Below are positions 19,294 to 27,135 of a stretch of DNA of 64,000 nt, piece by piece (within the stretch, counting starts at the first letter, position 1; each line of letters starts with the position of its first letter). Source of the stretch: Xanthomonas sp. F10 (lineage in GTDB: Bacteria > Pseudomonadota > Gammaproteobacteria > Xanthomonadales > Xanthomonadaceae); assembly GCF_014206815.1 (NCBI RefSeq), contig NZ_JACHNP010000001.1, positions 1,454,456 through 1,518,455 of the forward strand, in the 5' to 3' direction. Below the pieces are notes generated by a model, which worked only from the letters and a program-made list of their open reading frames with translations, made no database searches and was not told the DNA's origin. The translations under genes were made by a program, and so were the position numbers.

Positions 19294-19784
19294 ACGCGGC
19301 CGCCGGCATGCGCCTGGCCGGCGCGGCGCTGGCCATGGCCCTGCTCGGCGCCTGCGCCACCGCGCGCGGGCCGGCCACGGTACCGACCGCGGTCAAGGCC
19401 GGGCAGTCGTGGATCGTCACCCGCAACAGCACCGCCGCGCAGGTGCTGGACACCTGCTCGCGCGACAGCCCGGCGCGCCAGGATGGCGCAGTCACCGGCT
19501 ACTGGATCCCGACCCCGGAACAGATCGCGCAGATGGAGGCGCACCTGGCGCAACTGCAGCCGCACATCGCCGACCCCACCGCGTCCGATCGCCAGTACGT
19601 CGGCATCCTGTACCGCGGCAAGCAAGCGATCTACATCAATGCCTTCGCGCCGGACGACACCAGCGAGCGCGATCCCACGGTCGATGCGGTTCGCGCCTGC
19701 GGCGGCGGCAGCCGCTTCTGGGGCGCGGTCTACGATCCGGCCAGCGCCGGCTTCTCCGAGATCGCGGTCAACGGCGCACGCTGA
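19290..19784 (+). CDS. Small putative lipoprotein
   Basis: 164-aa predicted lipoprotein of unknown function. The N-terminus has a hydrophobic run ending in the lipobox LLGAC (Cys22). The mature part has two further cysteines (DTCSRD, RACGGG) that could pair in the periplasm. The chosen GTG at 19290 overlaps the PhoH stop and has GGAGG 4 bases before it; ATG 19308 is an alternative that keeps the signal. No family was recognised. Its position suggests cotranscription with the PIN-PhoH gene, but a functional link is not evident. Confidence 0.75.
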   Translation: MNAAAGMRLAGAALAMALLGACATARGPATVPTAVKAGQSWIVTRNSTAAQVLDTCSRDSPARQDGAVTGYWIPTPEQIAQMEAHLAQLQPHIADPTASDRQYVGILYRGKQAIYINAFAPDDTSERDPTVDAVRACGGGSRFWGAVYDPASAGFSEIAVNGAR

Positions 19785-19868
19785 GATGGCCGCGGGCAGG
19801 CGCCAGTGGCGGCGCACTGGCGCCGCCGCACACCGCGGCCGCCGCGCCGCGGCTGCACGGCGCGCGGC

Positions 19869-20537
19869 ATGAACCTGGAACTGCCGCGCTGGGCCTGGGC
19901 GTTCGCCGGCGCACTCGCCGCCGTCGCCGGCATGGTCAACGTGGTCGGCTATCTCGGCTTCGAGCACCAGGCGGTCACCCACCTCACCGGCACCACCACC
20001 CTGCTCGGCGCGGCGCTGGCCGACGGCGACGCGCGCGCGATCGCACAGCTGGTCGGCGTGGTCCTGGCCTTCCTCGGCGGCTCGATGCTGGGCGGCTTCA
20101 TCGTGCAGGACAGCCGCCTGCGCCTGGGCCGCCGCTACGGCGTGGCGCTGGCGCTGGAGGCGCTGTTGCTGCTGGCGGCGATGCAGGCGTTCAAGCAGCA
20201 GCAACTCGCCGGCGCCGTGCTCGCCGCGATCGCCTGCGGCCTGCAGAACGCCACCACCACCATCTACAGCGGCGCGGTGGTGCGCACCACCCACCTGACC
20301 GGCATGTTCACCGACCTGGGCATCGGCATCGGCCAGGCGCTGCGCGGCCTGCCGCTGCCGCGCCGGCGCATCCGCCTGAGCCTGCTGATCATCGGCGGCT
20401 TCCTGTGCGGCGGTGTGCTCGGCGCCTGGGCCTACCGACAGGTCGGCTTCGACGCACTGCTCGGCCCCGCCCTGCTGACCGGCACGGTCGGCATCCTGTA
20501 CGCGCTGCAGGCGCACTACCGCAGCCGCGAGCGCTGA
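19869..20537 (+). CDS. DUF1275 family membrane protein (YoaK-like)
   Basis: 222-aa integral membrane protein with about six hydrophobic segments, matching the DUF1275 family ([52 protein letters not shown]). The transported or sensed molecule is unknown for this family. ATG 19869 gives the first transmembrane helix within 10 residues; the longer open frame upstream is arginine-rich and not membrane-like. It lies 84 bases after the lipoprotein gene and 47 before thiD, on the same strand. Confidence 0.87.
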   Translation: MNLELPRWAWAFAGALAAVAGMVNVVGYLGFEHQAVTHLTGTTTLLGAALADGDARAIAQLVGVVLAFLGGSMLGGFIVQDSRLRLGRRYGVALALEALLLLAAMQAFKQQQLAGAVLAAIACGLQNATTTIYSGAVVRTTHLTGMFTDLGIGIGQALRGLPLPRRRIRLSLLIIGGFLCGGVLGAWAYRQVGFDALLGPALLTGTVGILYALQAHYRSRER

Positions 20538-20584
20538 AGGCGCTGCGGAGTGCATAAGCCGCGCCAGCCCTGCACAATCGGCGC

Positions 20585-21394
20585 ATGAGCGAACCCACCG
20601 TCGTCTCCGCGCTGAGCATCGCCGGCACCGATTCCGGCGGCGGCGCCGGCATCCAGGCCGATCTCAAGACCTTCGCCGCGCACCGCGTGCACGGGCTGGC
20701 GGCGGCCGCCGCGCTGACCGCGCAGCACACCCGCGGCGTCACCGCGGTGCACGTGCCGCCGCTATCGTTCCTGCGCGTGCAGATCGACGCCTGCTTCGCC
20801 GACTTCGACATCGCCGCGGTCAAGCTCGGCATGCTCGCCAACGCCGAGGTGATCCACCTGGTCGCCGATGCACTGGAGGAGTACCGCCCGCCGTGGGTGG
20901 TGCTGGACCCGGTGATGGTGGCCACCAGCGGCGCCAAGCTGTTGCAGGACGACGCCCTGGACGCGCTGCGCAGCCGTCTGTTGCCGCTGGCCACGCTGGT
21001 GACGCCGAACGTGCCGGAAGCGCAGTTGCTGCTCGGCCGCCCGATCGACAACGCCGACGACGCCGAGCACGCCACCGCCGCGCTGCTCGCGGCCGGCGCG
21101 CAGGCGGTGTTGTTGAAGGGCGGCCACCTGCAGGAAGGCCAGCGGGTGATCGACCGCTACGACGACGGCGTCAGCCGCAGCGAGTTCAGCCATGCACGGC
21201 TGGCGCTGGAGGCACACGGCACCGGCTGCACCCTGGCCGCGGCGATCGCCGCACAACTGTGCCAGGGCCTGGCCCTGCCGGCCGCCTGCGAAGCGGCGAT
21301 CGACTACGTGGCGCGCGCGCTGCACGGCAGCTACCGCCCCGGCCGCGGCGATGTGGCGGTGCTGGATCACTTCGGCGCGGCGCGCGGCCCATGA
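20585..21394 (+). CDS. thiD: Hydroxymethylpyrimidine (phosphate) kinase
   Basis: 269-aa ribokinase-fold enzyme phosphorylating 4-amino-5-hydroxymethyl-2-methylpyrimidine and its monophosphate for thiamine synthesis. Motifs: [20 protein letters not shown] at the N-terminus, [24 protein letters not shown] and the anion hole/catalytic [14 protein letters not shown]. The length is normal. No TPP riboswitch was recognised in the short upstream region. The stop overlaps the start of a hydrolase gene (ATGA), so the two are probably cotranslated. Confidence 0.94.
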   Translation: MSEPTVVSALSIAGTDSGGGAGIQADLKTFAAHRVHGLAAAAALTAQHTRGVTAVHVPPLSFLRVQIDACFADFDIAAVKLGMLANAEVIHLVADALEEYRPPWVVLDPVMVATSGAKLLQDDALDALRSRLLPLATLVTPNVPEAQLLLGRPIDNADDAEHATAALLAAGAQAVLLKGGHLQEGQRVIDRYDDGVSRSEFSHARLALEAHGTGCTLAAAIAAQLCQGLALPAACEAAIDYVARALHGSYRPGRGDVAVLDHFGAARGP

Positions 21395-22257
21395 GCGCCG
21401 TACCCATCGGCTCGCCAATCGCCGAACACGCCCTGCCCGTCGCCGCGGCCGACGGCCATCGCTGGACCTTGCTGGCGCGCGTGCCCGACGCGCCGCGGCA
21501 GGCGCTGCTGTGGCTGCCGGCGCTGGGCGTGGCCGCGCGTCACTACCTGCCGTTTGCCGACGTGTTGGCCGCGCACGGTGTCGCGGTGTTCCTGCACGAA
21601 TGGCGCGGCAACGGCAGCAGCACACTGCGGCCGTCGCGGCAATGCGACTGGGGCTATCGCACGCTGCTGCAACTGGACCTGCCCGCCAGCCAGGCGGCGA
21701 TCGCCGGAGCCGGCATCACGACGCCGCTGCTCGTCGGCGGCCATAGCCTGGGCGGACAGCTCGCCTGTTGCTACGCCGGCCTGCAGCCGCAGGCCTTCGC
21801 CGCGTTGTGGCTGGTCGCCAGCGGCACGCCTTACTGGCGTCGTTTCCCCGCGCCGCGCGGCTATCTGCTGCCGCTGGCATACCGCCTGCTGCCGTGGCTG
21901 GCGCAGCGGCAAGGCGTGCTGCACGGCCGCCGTCTCGGCTTCGGCGGCACCGAAGCGCGCAGCCTGATCGCCGACTGGGCGCGCGTGGGCCGAAGCGGCA
22001 GCTACGCCGCGGCCGGCCTGGCGGCCGACCTGGACGCGCACCTGGCGCACCTGACGCTGCCGCTGCGCGGCGTGGTGCTGCAGGACGACTGGCTGGCGCC
22101 GGAATCCTCGCTGCGCGGCCTGCTGGACAAGCTGGCCACGCCGACAGCGCAGATCCGCTGCCTGGACGCCGCGCAGCTGGGCACGGCCGCCGACCATTTC
22201 GCCTGGATGAAGCGCCCCGCGGCGGTGGCCGTGGCGCTGCTGGCCGAGCGTCCGTGA
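21391..22257 (+). CDS. Alpha/beta-fold hydrolase
   Basis: 288-aa serine hydrolase of the alpha/beta fold. The nucleophile elbow is GGHSLGGQ (Ser about residue 116), the oxyanion region LLWLPALGVAARHYLPFADVLA, and the catalytic His is probably in AADHFAWMK near the C-terminus. It resembles uncharacterised hydrolases annotated as predicted alpha/beta hydrolases; the substrate is unknown. It overlaps thiD by 4 bases, which suggests coupled expression but not necessarily a thiamine role. It ends 63 bases before a tRNA-Arg gene. Confidence 0.82.
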   Translation: MSAVPIGSPIAEHALPVAAADGHRWTLLARVPDAPRQALLWLPALGVAARHYLPFADVLAAHGVAVFLHEWRGNGSSTLRPSRQCDWGYRTLLQLDLPASQAAIAGAGITTPLLVGGHSLGGQLACCYAGLQPQAFAALWLVASGTPYWRRFPAPRGYLLPLAYRLLPWLAQRQGVLHGRRLGFGGTEARSLIADWARVGRSGSYAAAGLAADLDAHLAHLTLPLRGVVLQDDWLAPESSLRGLLDKLATPTAQIRCLDAAQLGTAADHFAWMKRPAAVAVALLAERP

Positions 22258-22275
22258 AATTTTTCGCAAAGAGCA

Positions 22276-22304
22276 TTGACGGGCCAGATCGGCTCCCGCA
22301 TAAT
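22276..22304 (+). promoter_or_regulatory. Promoter of the first tRNA-Arg
   Basis: Sigma-70-type promoter: -35 TTGACG at 22276-22281, 17-base spacer, -10 CATAAT at 22299-22304, ending 15 bases before the tRNA. Confidence 0.85.
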
Positions 22305-22319
22305 TCCGCTCCTGACGAC

Positions 22320-22396
22320 GCGCCCGTAGCTCAGTTGGATAGAGTACCTGGCTACGAACCAGGCGGTCGGGAGTTCGAATCTCTCCGGGCGCACCA
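22320..22396 (+). tRNA. tRNA-Arg (anticodon ACG)
   Basis: 77-nt cloverleaf with encoded CCA. The acceptor stem GCGCCCG/CGGGCGC, D arm, anticodon stem CCTGG/CCAGG with loop CTACGAA (anticodon ACG), and T arm GGGAG-TTCGAAT-CTCTC can all be drawn by hand. It has its own promoter upstream and terminator downstream. An identical second copy lies at 22568. Confidence 0.98.
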
Positions 22397-22403
22397 GTCA
22401 GAT

Positions 22404-22438
22404 AAAAAACGACAAGCCACCGCTTGTCGTTTTTTTTT
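22404..22438 (+). terminator. Terminator of the first tRNA-Arg
   Basis: Inverted repeat AACGACAAGC with loop CACC and its complement, followed by a run of nine or more T. It is 8 bases after the tRNA. Confidence 0.93.
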
Positions 22439-22523
22439 GCCCTGTCGCGGCGCCGCGATCGCATCGGGACAGGCTGCGGCAGCGCATTCGCTCGCGGTTG
22501 GTCATGCCGACGACACGCAGGTG

Positions 22524-22552
22524 TAGACGAATCGCCGCAACTCGTGAATAAT
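22524..22552 (+). promoter_or_regulatory. Promoter of the second tRNA-Arg
   Basis: -35 TAGACG at 22524-22529, 17-base spacer, -10 AATAAT at 22547-22552. It has the same geometry and flanking bases (CCTGACNACGC) as the promoter of the first copy. Confidence 0.78.
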
Positions 22553-22567
22553 CCCGCGCCTGACAAC

Positions 22568-22644
22568 GCGCCCGTAGCTCAGTTGGATAGAGTACCTGGC
22601 TACGAACCAGGCGGTCGGGAGTTCGAATCTCTCCGGGCGCACCA
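22568..22644 (+). tRNA. tRNA-Arg (anticodon ACG), second copy
   Basis: Base-for-base identical to the tRNA at 22320, with the same loop CTACGAA and encoded CCA. The copies are 248 bases apart start to start, and each is flanked by its own promoter and terminator. Confidence 0.98.
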
Positions 22645-22652
22645 GTCAGATC

Positions 22653-22685
22653 AAAAACGACAAGCCAGCGCTTGTCGTTTTTTTT
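22653..22685 (+). terminator. Terminator of the second tRNA-Arg
   Basis: Same hairpin as after the first copy (AACGACAAGC, loop CAGC, complement) and a run of T residues. Only the loop and outer bases differ. Confidence 0.93.
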
Positions 22686-22872
22686 GTCTGCGCTTCGGCG
22701 ATTTGCACGCCGCGCGCAGGGACCGGTGACGCACCCATACCGTGGCGTTGCGCCGATCACGGCACCCGTCTCGCACACGGGCGTCCGCACCACCGACGCG
22801 CACTCCAGAACGCGACGCAGCTTGCACACCGCCTCGCGCTCGCCTGCGCGAACGCCGAGGCCGCCGACCGAC

Positions 22873-23667
22873 TCAGGCGATGGTGTCCACCACGCCACCG
22901 TCGACGCGCAGCGCCGCACCGGTGGTGGCGGATGCCTGCGGCGAGGCGACGTAGACGCAGAGATTGGCGACCTCCTCCACGGTGGCGGCGCGGCGGATGA
23001 TCGAGCTGGCACGATGCGCCTTCACGAAATCGGCGGCGACCTCTTCCAGCGGCTTGCCGGACTGCTCCACCTGCTCGGCCAGCATGGCCGCGACGCCCTC
23101 GGTCAGCGTCGGCCCCGGCAGGATGGCATTCACGGTGACGCCGGTACCGGCCATGCGCTTGGCCAATCCGCGCGCCAGGGCGAGATCGGCCGTCTTGGTG
23201 ACCCCGTAGTGGATCATTTCGACCGGGATATTGAGTCCGGACTCCGAGGAGACGAACAGCACGCGTCCCCAGCCCTTGTCCGCCATCCGCGGCAGGTACG
23301 CGCGCGACAGGCGCACGCCGGACATCACGTTCACCGCCAGAAATCGCTCCCACTCCGCGTCGGGCGTGTCGAAGAAATCCTGCATCCCGAAGATGCCGGC
23401 GTTGTTGACCAGGATATCGACCGCAGGAAGCGCCGCGACGATCGCATCGCAGCCGGCTGCGGTCGCCACGTCGCCCGCCACGGCGCGTACGCTGGCAGCG
23501 GGGACATCGCGCTTGAGTGCGGCAACCGCCGCCTGGGTGCGGGCCTCGTCGCGGCCGTTCAGCGCCACTTCGGCGCCCGCCGCGGCCAGCCCCTTGGCGA
23601 TCCCGAAGCCGATGCCGGCGGTGGAACCGGTGACGAGGGCGGTTTTCCCGGATAGATCGATCTTCAT
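22873..23667 (-). CDS. Short-chain dehydrogenase/reductase
   Basis: 264-aa SDR-family oxidoreductase. The NAD(P)-binding loop is TGSTAGIGFGIAKGLA near residue 12, NNAG around residue 86, and the catalytic Ser-Tyr-Lys set is VSSESG and YGVTK. The C-terminus ends RVDGGVVDTIA, the usual SDR closing segment. The start at 23667 has GGAGA 5 bases upstream. The substrate cannot be told from sequence. It is flanked by gaps and the tRNA terminator, so it is probably transcribed alone. Confidence 0.9.
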   Translation of the reverse strand: MKIDLSGKTALVTGSTAGIGFGIAKGLAAAGAEVALNGRDEARTQAAVAALKRDVPAASVRAVAGDVATAAGCDAIVAALPAVDILVNNAGIFGMQDFFDTPDAEWERFLAVNVMSGVRLSRAYLPRMADKGWGRVLFVSSESGLNIPVEMIHYGVTKTADLALARGLAKRMAGTGVTVNAILPGPTLTEGVAAMLAEQVEQSGKPLEEVAADFVKAHRASSIIRRAATVEEVANLCVYVASPQASATTGAALRVDGGVVDTIA

Positions 23668-24002
23668 GGCTGTCTCCATGCATGAGGGTGAGGGTGAGGA
23701 TCCGCTGCGACGCCCTTGCGGGATCGCCACCGACACGGGCTTGCCGCGCCGGTGTTGCCGTCGCCGGATCATGGACGCATCCGCGGGCGAGCAAGTGAAC
23801 GCACCCTGGTCGCCACGCCAGCTCGGCCACGCCAGCGGGATGCGGCGACGCAGGCGGAAGGATCGAGCGTATCAGGGCATGACGGGCGCCCCTGCCCACC
23901 TCGCCCACGCCTGCAGACGAGCCACGCGCCGGCATCGACGGGCATGCATGCGCCTGCGCCTCGTGATGTCACTGGAACGCATGACGCTCGCGCTGCGGCG
24001 AC
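23668..24002. other. Intergenic region
   Basis: 335 bases between the SDR gene start and the stop of the DedA-rhodanese gene, both minus strand. Open frames here are short and compositionally poor. Presumably it carries the SDR promoter, but no convincing -35/-10 pair was seen. Confidence 0.4.
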
Positions 24003-24992
24003 TCACGCCGCGATCGTGTTGCTTTTCGGCGGTGGCGCCACTGCAGCAGCGGGGCCCAGCGCAACCAGCGGATGACCCGCCGCACGCCACGCCTCCAGGC
24101 CACCGCGCAGCGGCAGCACATCCTCGAAGTCGTGCTGGCGCAGGCGCTTGGCCAGCACCGCGGCCGAGACCTCGTTCGGGCAGGCGCAGTAGATGACGAT
24201 CGTGCGATCGCGCGGCAAGCGCGCGACCAGTGCCTCGACCTGACGCTCGTCCACTTCCAGTGCGCCGGGGATGGCGTACGGCTCCAGCGTGCGGTAGCCC
24301 GGGGCGCGAATGTCCAGCAGCAGCGGCGGGGTCTCGCTCTGCAGCAGCGCATGCAGCGCGTCGACGTCGATGCGCAGGGTCTCCATCGCCTTGCGCAGCG
24401 TATGCCGGCGCCAGGCGCGGTAACCGATGTACAGCGCCAGCAGGCCGACCAGCAGCAGCGCCGCGCGCCTGCCGAGCAGGCTCAGCCAGTCCAGCAAGTC
24501 CTGCACCTGGTCGGCGAAGCACAGACCCAGCAACAAGCCGCCACCGGCCCACAGCGCCGCGCCCAGCGCGTCGTAGCGCAGGAAGGCTGCAGGACGCACG
24601 CGCATGGCGCCGGCCATCGGCACCGACACCATCGACAGGCCTGGCACGAACTTGGCCACCGCCAGCACGCGCACGCCCCAGCGCGAGTAGAAGCGCTCGG
24701 TGCGCTTCATGCAGGTGTCGCGCGACAGCGACAGCCGGCACAACGACTGCAGCGTGCGGTTGCCGTAGCGACGGCCGGCGCCGAACCACAGCAGGTCGCC
24801 GAGCAGGCTGGCCACGATCGACACCGACAAGGCGCCCAGCAATGCGCTCCACATCGCCGCCCCATCGAGCAGCGCATAGGTCGCGCCGACCAGGATCAGC
24901 GTGGGCAGCGCCGGCACCGGCAGGCCCAGCGACAAGGCCAGGACGTTGACGAAGACCAGCCCGAGTCCGTAGCGCGCGATCAGGTCCTGCAT
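24003..24992 (-). CDS. DedA-family membrane protein fused to a rhodanese domain
   Basis: 329-aa two-domain protein. Residues 1-205 form a DedA/SNARE-associated membrane domain: the re-entrant segment GLPVPALPTLILVGA, the FSRWGVRVLAVAKFVPGLSMVSVPMAGA box and several transmembrane helices. Residues about 225-315 form a cytoplasmic rhodanese domain (LLLDIRAPGYRTLEPYAIPGALEV) with the active-site loop IYCACPNEVSAA, Cys retained. DedA proteins act as lipid scramblases or transporters of undecaprenyl or other phospholipids. What the rhodanese adds is unknown. The fusion is intact with no frame break. Confidence 0.88.
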   Translation of the reverse strand: MQDLIARYGLGLVFVNVLALSLGLPVPALPTLILVGATYALLDGAAMWSALLGALSVSIVASLLGDLLWFGAGRRYGNRTLQSLCRLSLSRDTCMKRTERFYSRWGVRVLAVAKFVPGLSMVSVPMAGAMRVRPAAFLRYDALGAALWAGGGLLLGLCFADQVQDLLDWLSLLGRRAALLLVGLLALYIGYRAWRRHTLRKAMETLRIDVDALHALLQSETPPLLLDIRAPGYRTLEPYAIPGALEVDERQVEALVARLPRDRTIVIYCACPNEVSAAVLAKRLRQHDFEDVLPLRGGLEAWRAAGHPLVALGPAAAVAPPPKSNTIAA

Positions 24993-25132
24993 GGCATGGC
25001 GGGCGGAGAGAAGAGGATGCCGCGCATTATCCTCCCGGCATCCGCGGCGCGCATGGGCGCGACGGCATCACCGGCGGAACAGACCCATCCATCGCCACCC
25101 TGCAGGACGCGTTGCCGGTGCCCCGACGTGCA

Positions 25133-26068
25133 TCACCCGCCCTCGTCCAGCCGCGCCGCCATCTGCGCCAGCCACGCCGAGAACACGCCCGGCGCGCGCA
25201 TGCGCGCGCGCCACCAGGCCAGCGCCGCGCCCTCCTCGCCGCTGCGCCAGGCCAACTGGAACACCTCGTCCGGCTTCGGCTCCTCCACGGCCTTGCGCAC
25301 CAGCGCGCCCCGCGCCAGCGCCGCGCGCGCATAGGGCTCGGGCAGAAAGCCGAAGCCGAGCCCGGCCAGCTGCAACCGGTACTTGCTGCGCATGTCCGGT
25401 ACGGTCAGTGCGTCCTGGCCGAACAGCAGACCCACCGTGCGCGGCAGCAGCCGCCGCGCCGAATCCGCCACCGCGATCGCGCGATGCGCACTCAACTGAC
25501 TGCGGCTGAGCGGTTCCGGCGCCTGCGCCAGCGGGTGCCCGGGCGCGACCGCGAACACGAACGGCAGCGTGCCGAGCGGCTCGGCCACGTAGCCGCCGCC
25601 GCTCGGGCCTTCGCCGGCCGCCCCGACCAGCAGATCCACCCGGCGGTCCAGCAGCGCCTCCCAGGTGCCGGACAACGATTCCTGCACCACCCGCAAGCGG
25701 GTGCGGTCAGCGACCGCGTAGAACGCCGCCATGTCCTGCGCCAGGCACTCCGGCGCGAACACCGCATCCAGGCCCAGCGCGAACTCGGTCTCCCAGCCAG
25801 AGGCGACGCGGCGCACGCGCAGCTCCAGGTCGCCGGCCGCGCGCAGCAGATGGCGGCCTTCGCGCAGCAGTTCGGCGCCTGCGGCAGTCGGCACCGCCTT
25901 CGGCCCCAGGCGCTCGAACAGTTGCACGCCCAGGTCCTCCTCCAGCTTGGCGACCGTGTAGGAGATGGTCGACGGCACCTTGTGCAAGGCCTTGCCGGCG
26001 GCCGAGAACGAGCCGCGACGGTCGATGGCGTCGAGGATCTGCAGGGCATCGAGGCTGAGCTTGAGCAT
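25133..26068 (-). CDS. LysR-family regulator next to pirin
   Basis: 311-aa LysR-type regulator. The N-terminal helix-turn-helix is residues 8-65 (SLDALQILDAIDRRGSFSAAGKALHKVPSTISYTVAKLEE split across the recognition helices), followed by an effector domain resembling the YhaJ/DhcR-type group. ATG 26068 gives the canonical N-terminus. It is divergent from a pirin gene with a 149-base shared region that holds a LysR-type palindrome 18 bases before this start, so autoregulation and control of pirin are likely. The inducer is unknown. Confidence 0.88.
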   Translation of the reverse strand: MLKLSLDALQILDAIDRRGSFSAAGKALHKVPSTISYTVAKLEEDLGVQLFERLGPKAVPTAAGAELLREGRHLLRAAGDLELRVRRVASGWETEFALGLDAVFAPECLAQDMAAFYAVADRTRLRVVQESLSGTWEALLDRRVDLLVGAAGEGPSGGGYVAEPLGTLPFVFAVAPGHPLAQAPEPLSRSQLSAHRAIAVADSARRLLPRTVGLLFGQDALTVPDMRSKYRLQLAGLGFGFLPEPYARAALARGALVRKAVEEPKPDEVFQLAWRSGEEGAALAWWRARMRAPGVFSAWLAQMAARLDEGG

Positions 26069-26085
26069 TCGAATTTTTCGATGAT

Positions 26086-26102
26086 GGATACCAAATCTAT
26101 CC
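26086..26102. promoter_or_regulatory. Candidate LysR operator
   Basis: Inverted repeat GGATA-N7-TATCC (T-N11-A spacing typical of LysR sites) in the divergent region, 18 bases upstream of the LysR start and 116 upstream of pirin. Function is inferred. Confidence 0.45.
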
Positions 26103-26217
26103 GTTTTTCAAACCCAGCGACAGCGCGGATACTTGTTCCCAAGCCGAAGCGCTAGCGAAATCAAAGCAAACAGCGCTTTCGATCCACTTGCACATCAATG
26201 TCACCAAGGAGCCTCCC

Positions 26218-26919
26218 ATGCTGCAGATCCGCCCCGCCAACACCCGTGGCCGCGCCGAACACGGCTGGCTGTCCTCGCGCCACACCTTCTCCTTCGGTCA
26301 CTACCACGACCCGCGCTACATGGGCTTCGGGCCGCTGCGGGTGATCAACGAAGACCGCGTGCAGCCCGGCGAGGGCTTCGGCACCCACGCCCATCGCGAC
26401 ATGGAGATCCTGTCCTACGTGGTCGACGGCGCGCTGGAGCACAAGGACAGCATGGGCAACGGCTCGGTGCTGCGCTACGGCGACGTGCAGCGCATGAGCG
26501 CCGGCTCCGGGGTCACCCACAGCGAGTTCAACCATTCGGCCAGTGAGCCGGTGCACTTCCTGCAGATCTGGGTGATGCCCGAGCGCGCCGGAATCGAGCC
26601 GGGCTACGAGGAGAAGCACTTCGCCCCGGACAGCAAGCGTGGCCAGTTGCGGCTGATCGCGGCCCCGCAGGGCGAGGAAGGTGCGGTGCGCATCCATCAG
26701 GACGCGCGCATCTACGCCTCGATCCTCGACGGCGACGCGCACCTGGACTATCCGCTGGCGGCCGGGCGCGGCGCCTATGTGCAGGTGGTGCGCGGCACCC
26801 TGACCGTCAATGGCCAGACCCTGCAGGCCGGCGACGCCCTCCAGGCGGTCGACGAGGCCAGCCTGCAGTTCGCCGACGCGCAGGACAGCGAGTTCCTGCT
26901 GTTCGATCTGCCGCGCTGA
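26218..26919 (+). CDS. Pirin family protein (quercetin dioxygenase-like)
   Basis: 233-aa bicupin of the pirin/YhhW family. The metal site is visible in the N-terminal cupin: the two His of GTHAHRDMEIL plus His and Glu in SGVTHSEFN. Related E. coli YhhW has quercetin 2,3-dioxygenase activity in vitro; the physiological substrate is unknown. ATG 26218 has AAGGAG 6 bases upstream, which decides it over an in-frame ATG at 26188. It is divergent from a LysR gene that probably controls it. Confidence 0.92.
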   Translation: MLQIRPANTRGRAEHGWLSSRHTFSFGHYHDPRYMGFGPLRVINEDRVQPGEGFGTHAHRDMEILSYVVDGALEHKDSMGNGSVLRYGDVQRMSAGSGVTHSEFNHSASEPVHFLQIWVMPERAGIEPGYEEKHFAPDSKRGQLRLIAAPQGEEGAVRIHQDARIYASILDGDAHLDYPLAAGRGAYVQVVRGTLTVNGQTLQAGDALQAVDEASLQFADAQDSEFLLFDLPR

Positions 26920-27135
26920 GCGCTGCAGCCCAGGTCGTGCCCGGGGCCATGGACCGGGCCACGACCGCGACCGCGCGCAATCGGACCGCGCAGCGGCGCC
27001 ACGGCGTCGCTGCGCCTCGCCCCCCCGGCGTGCTCACGCCACCCTCGGCACCCCGTAACGCGTCCTGCACGGCCTCCGCGGCAATGCTTCCGCTCTCCCT
27101 CCCCTATTGCCGGTATGCCGGCCGAGAGCCTGCCG

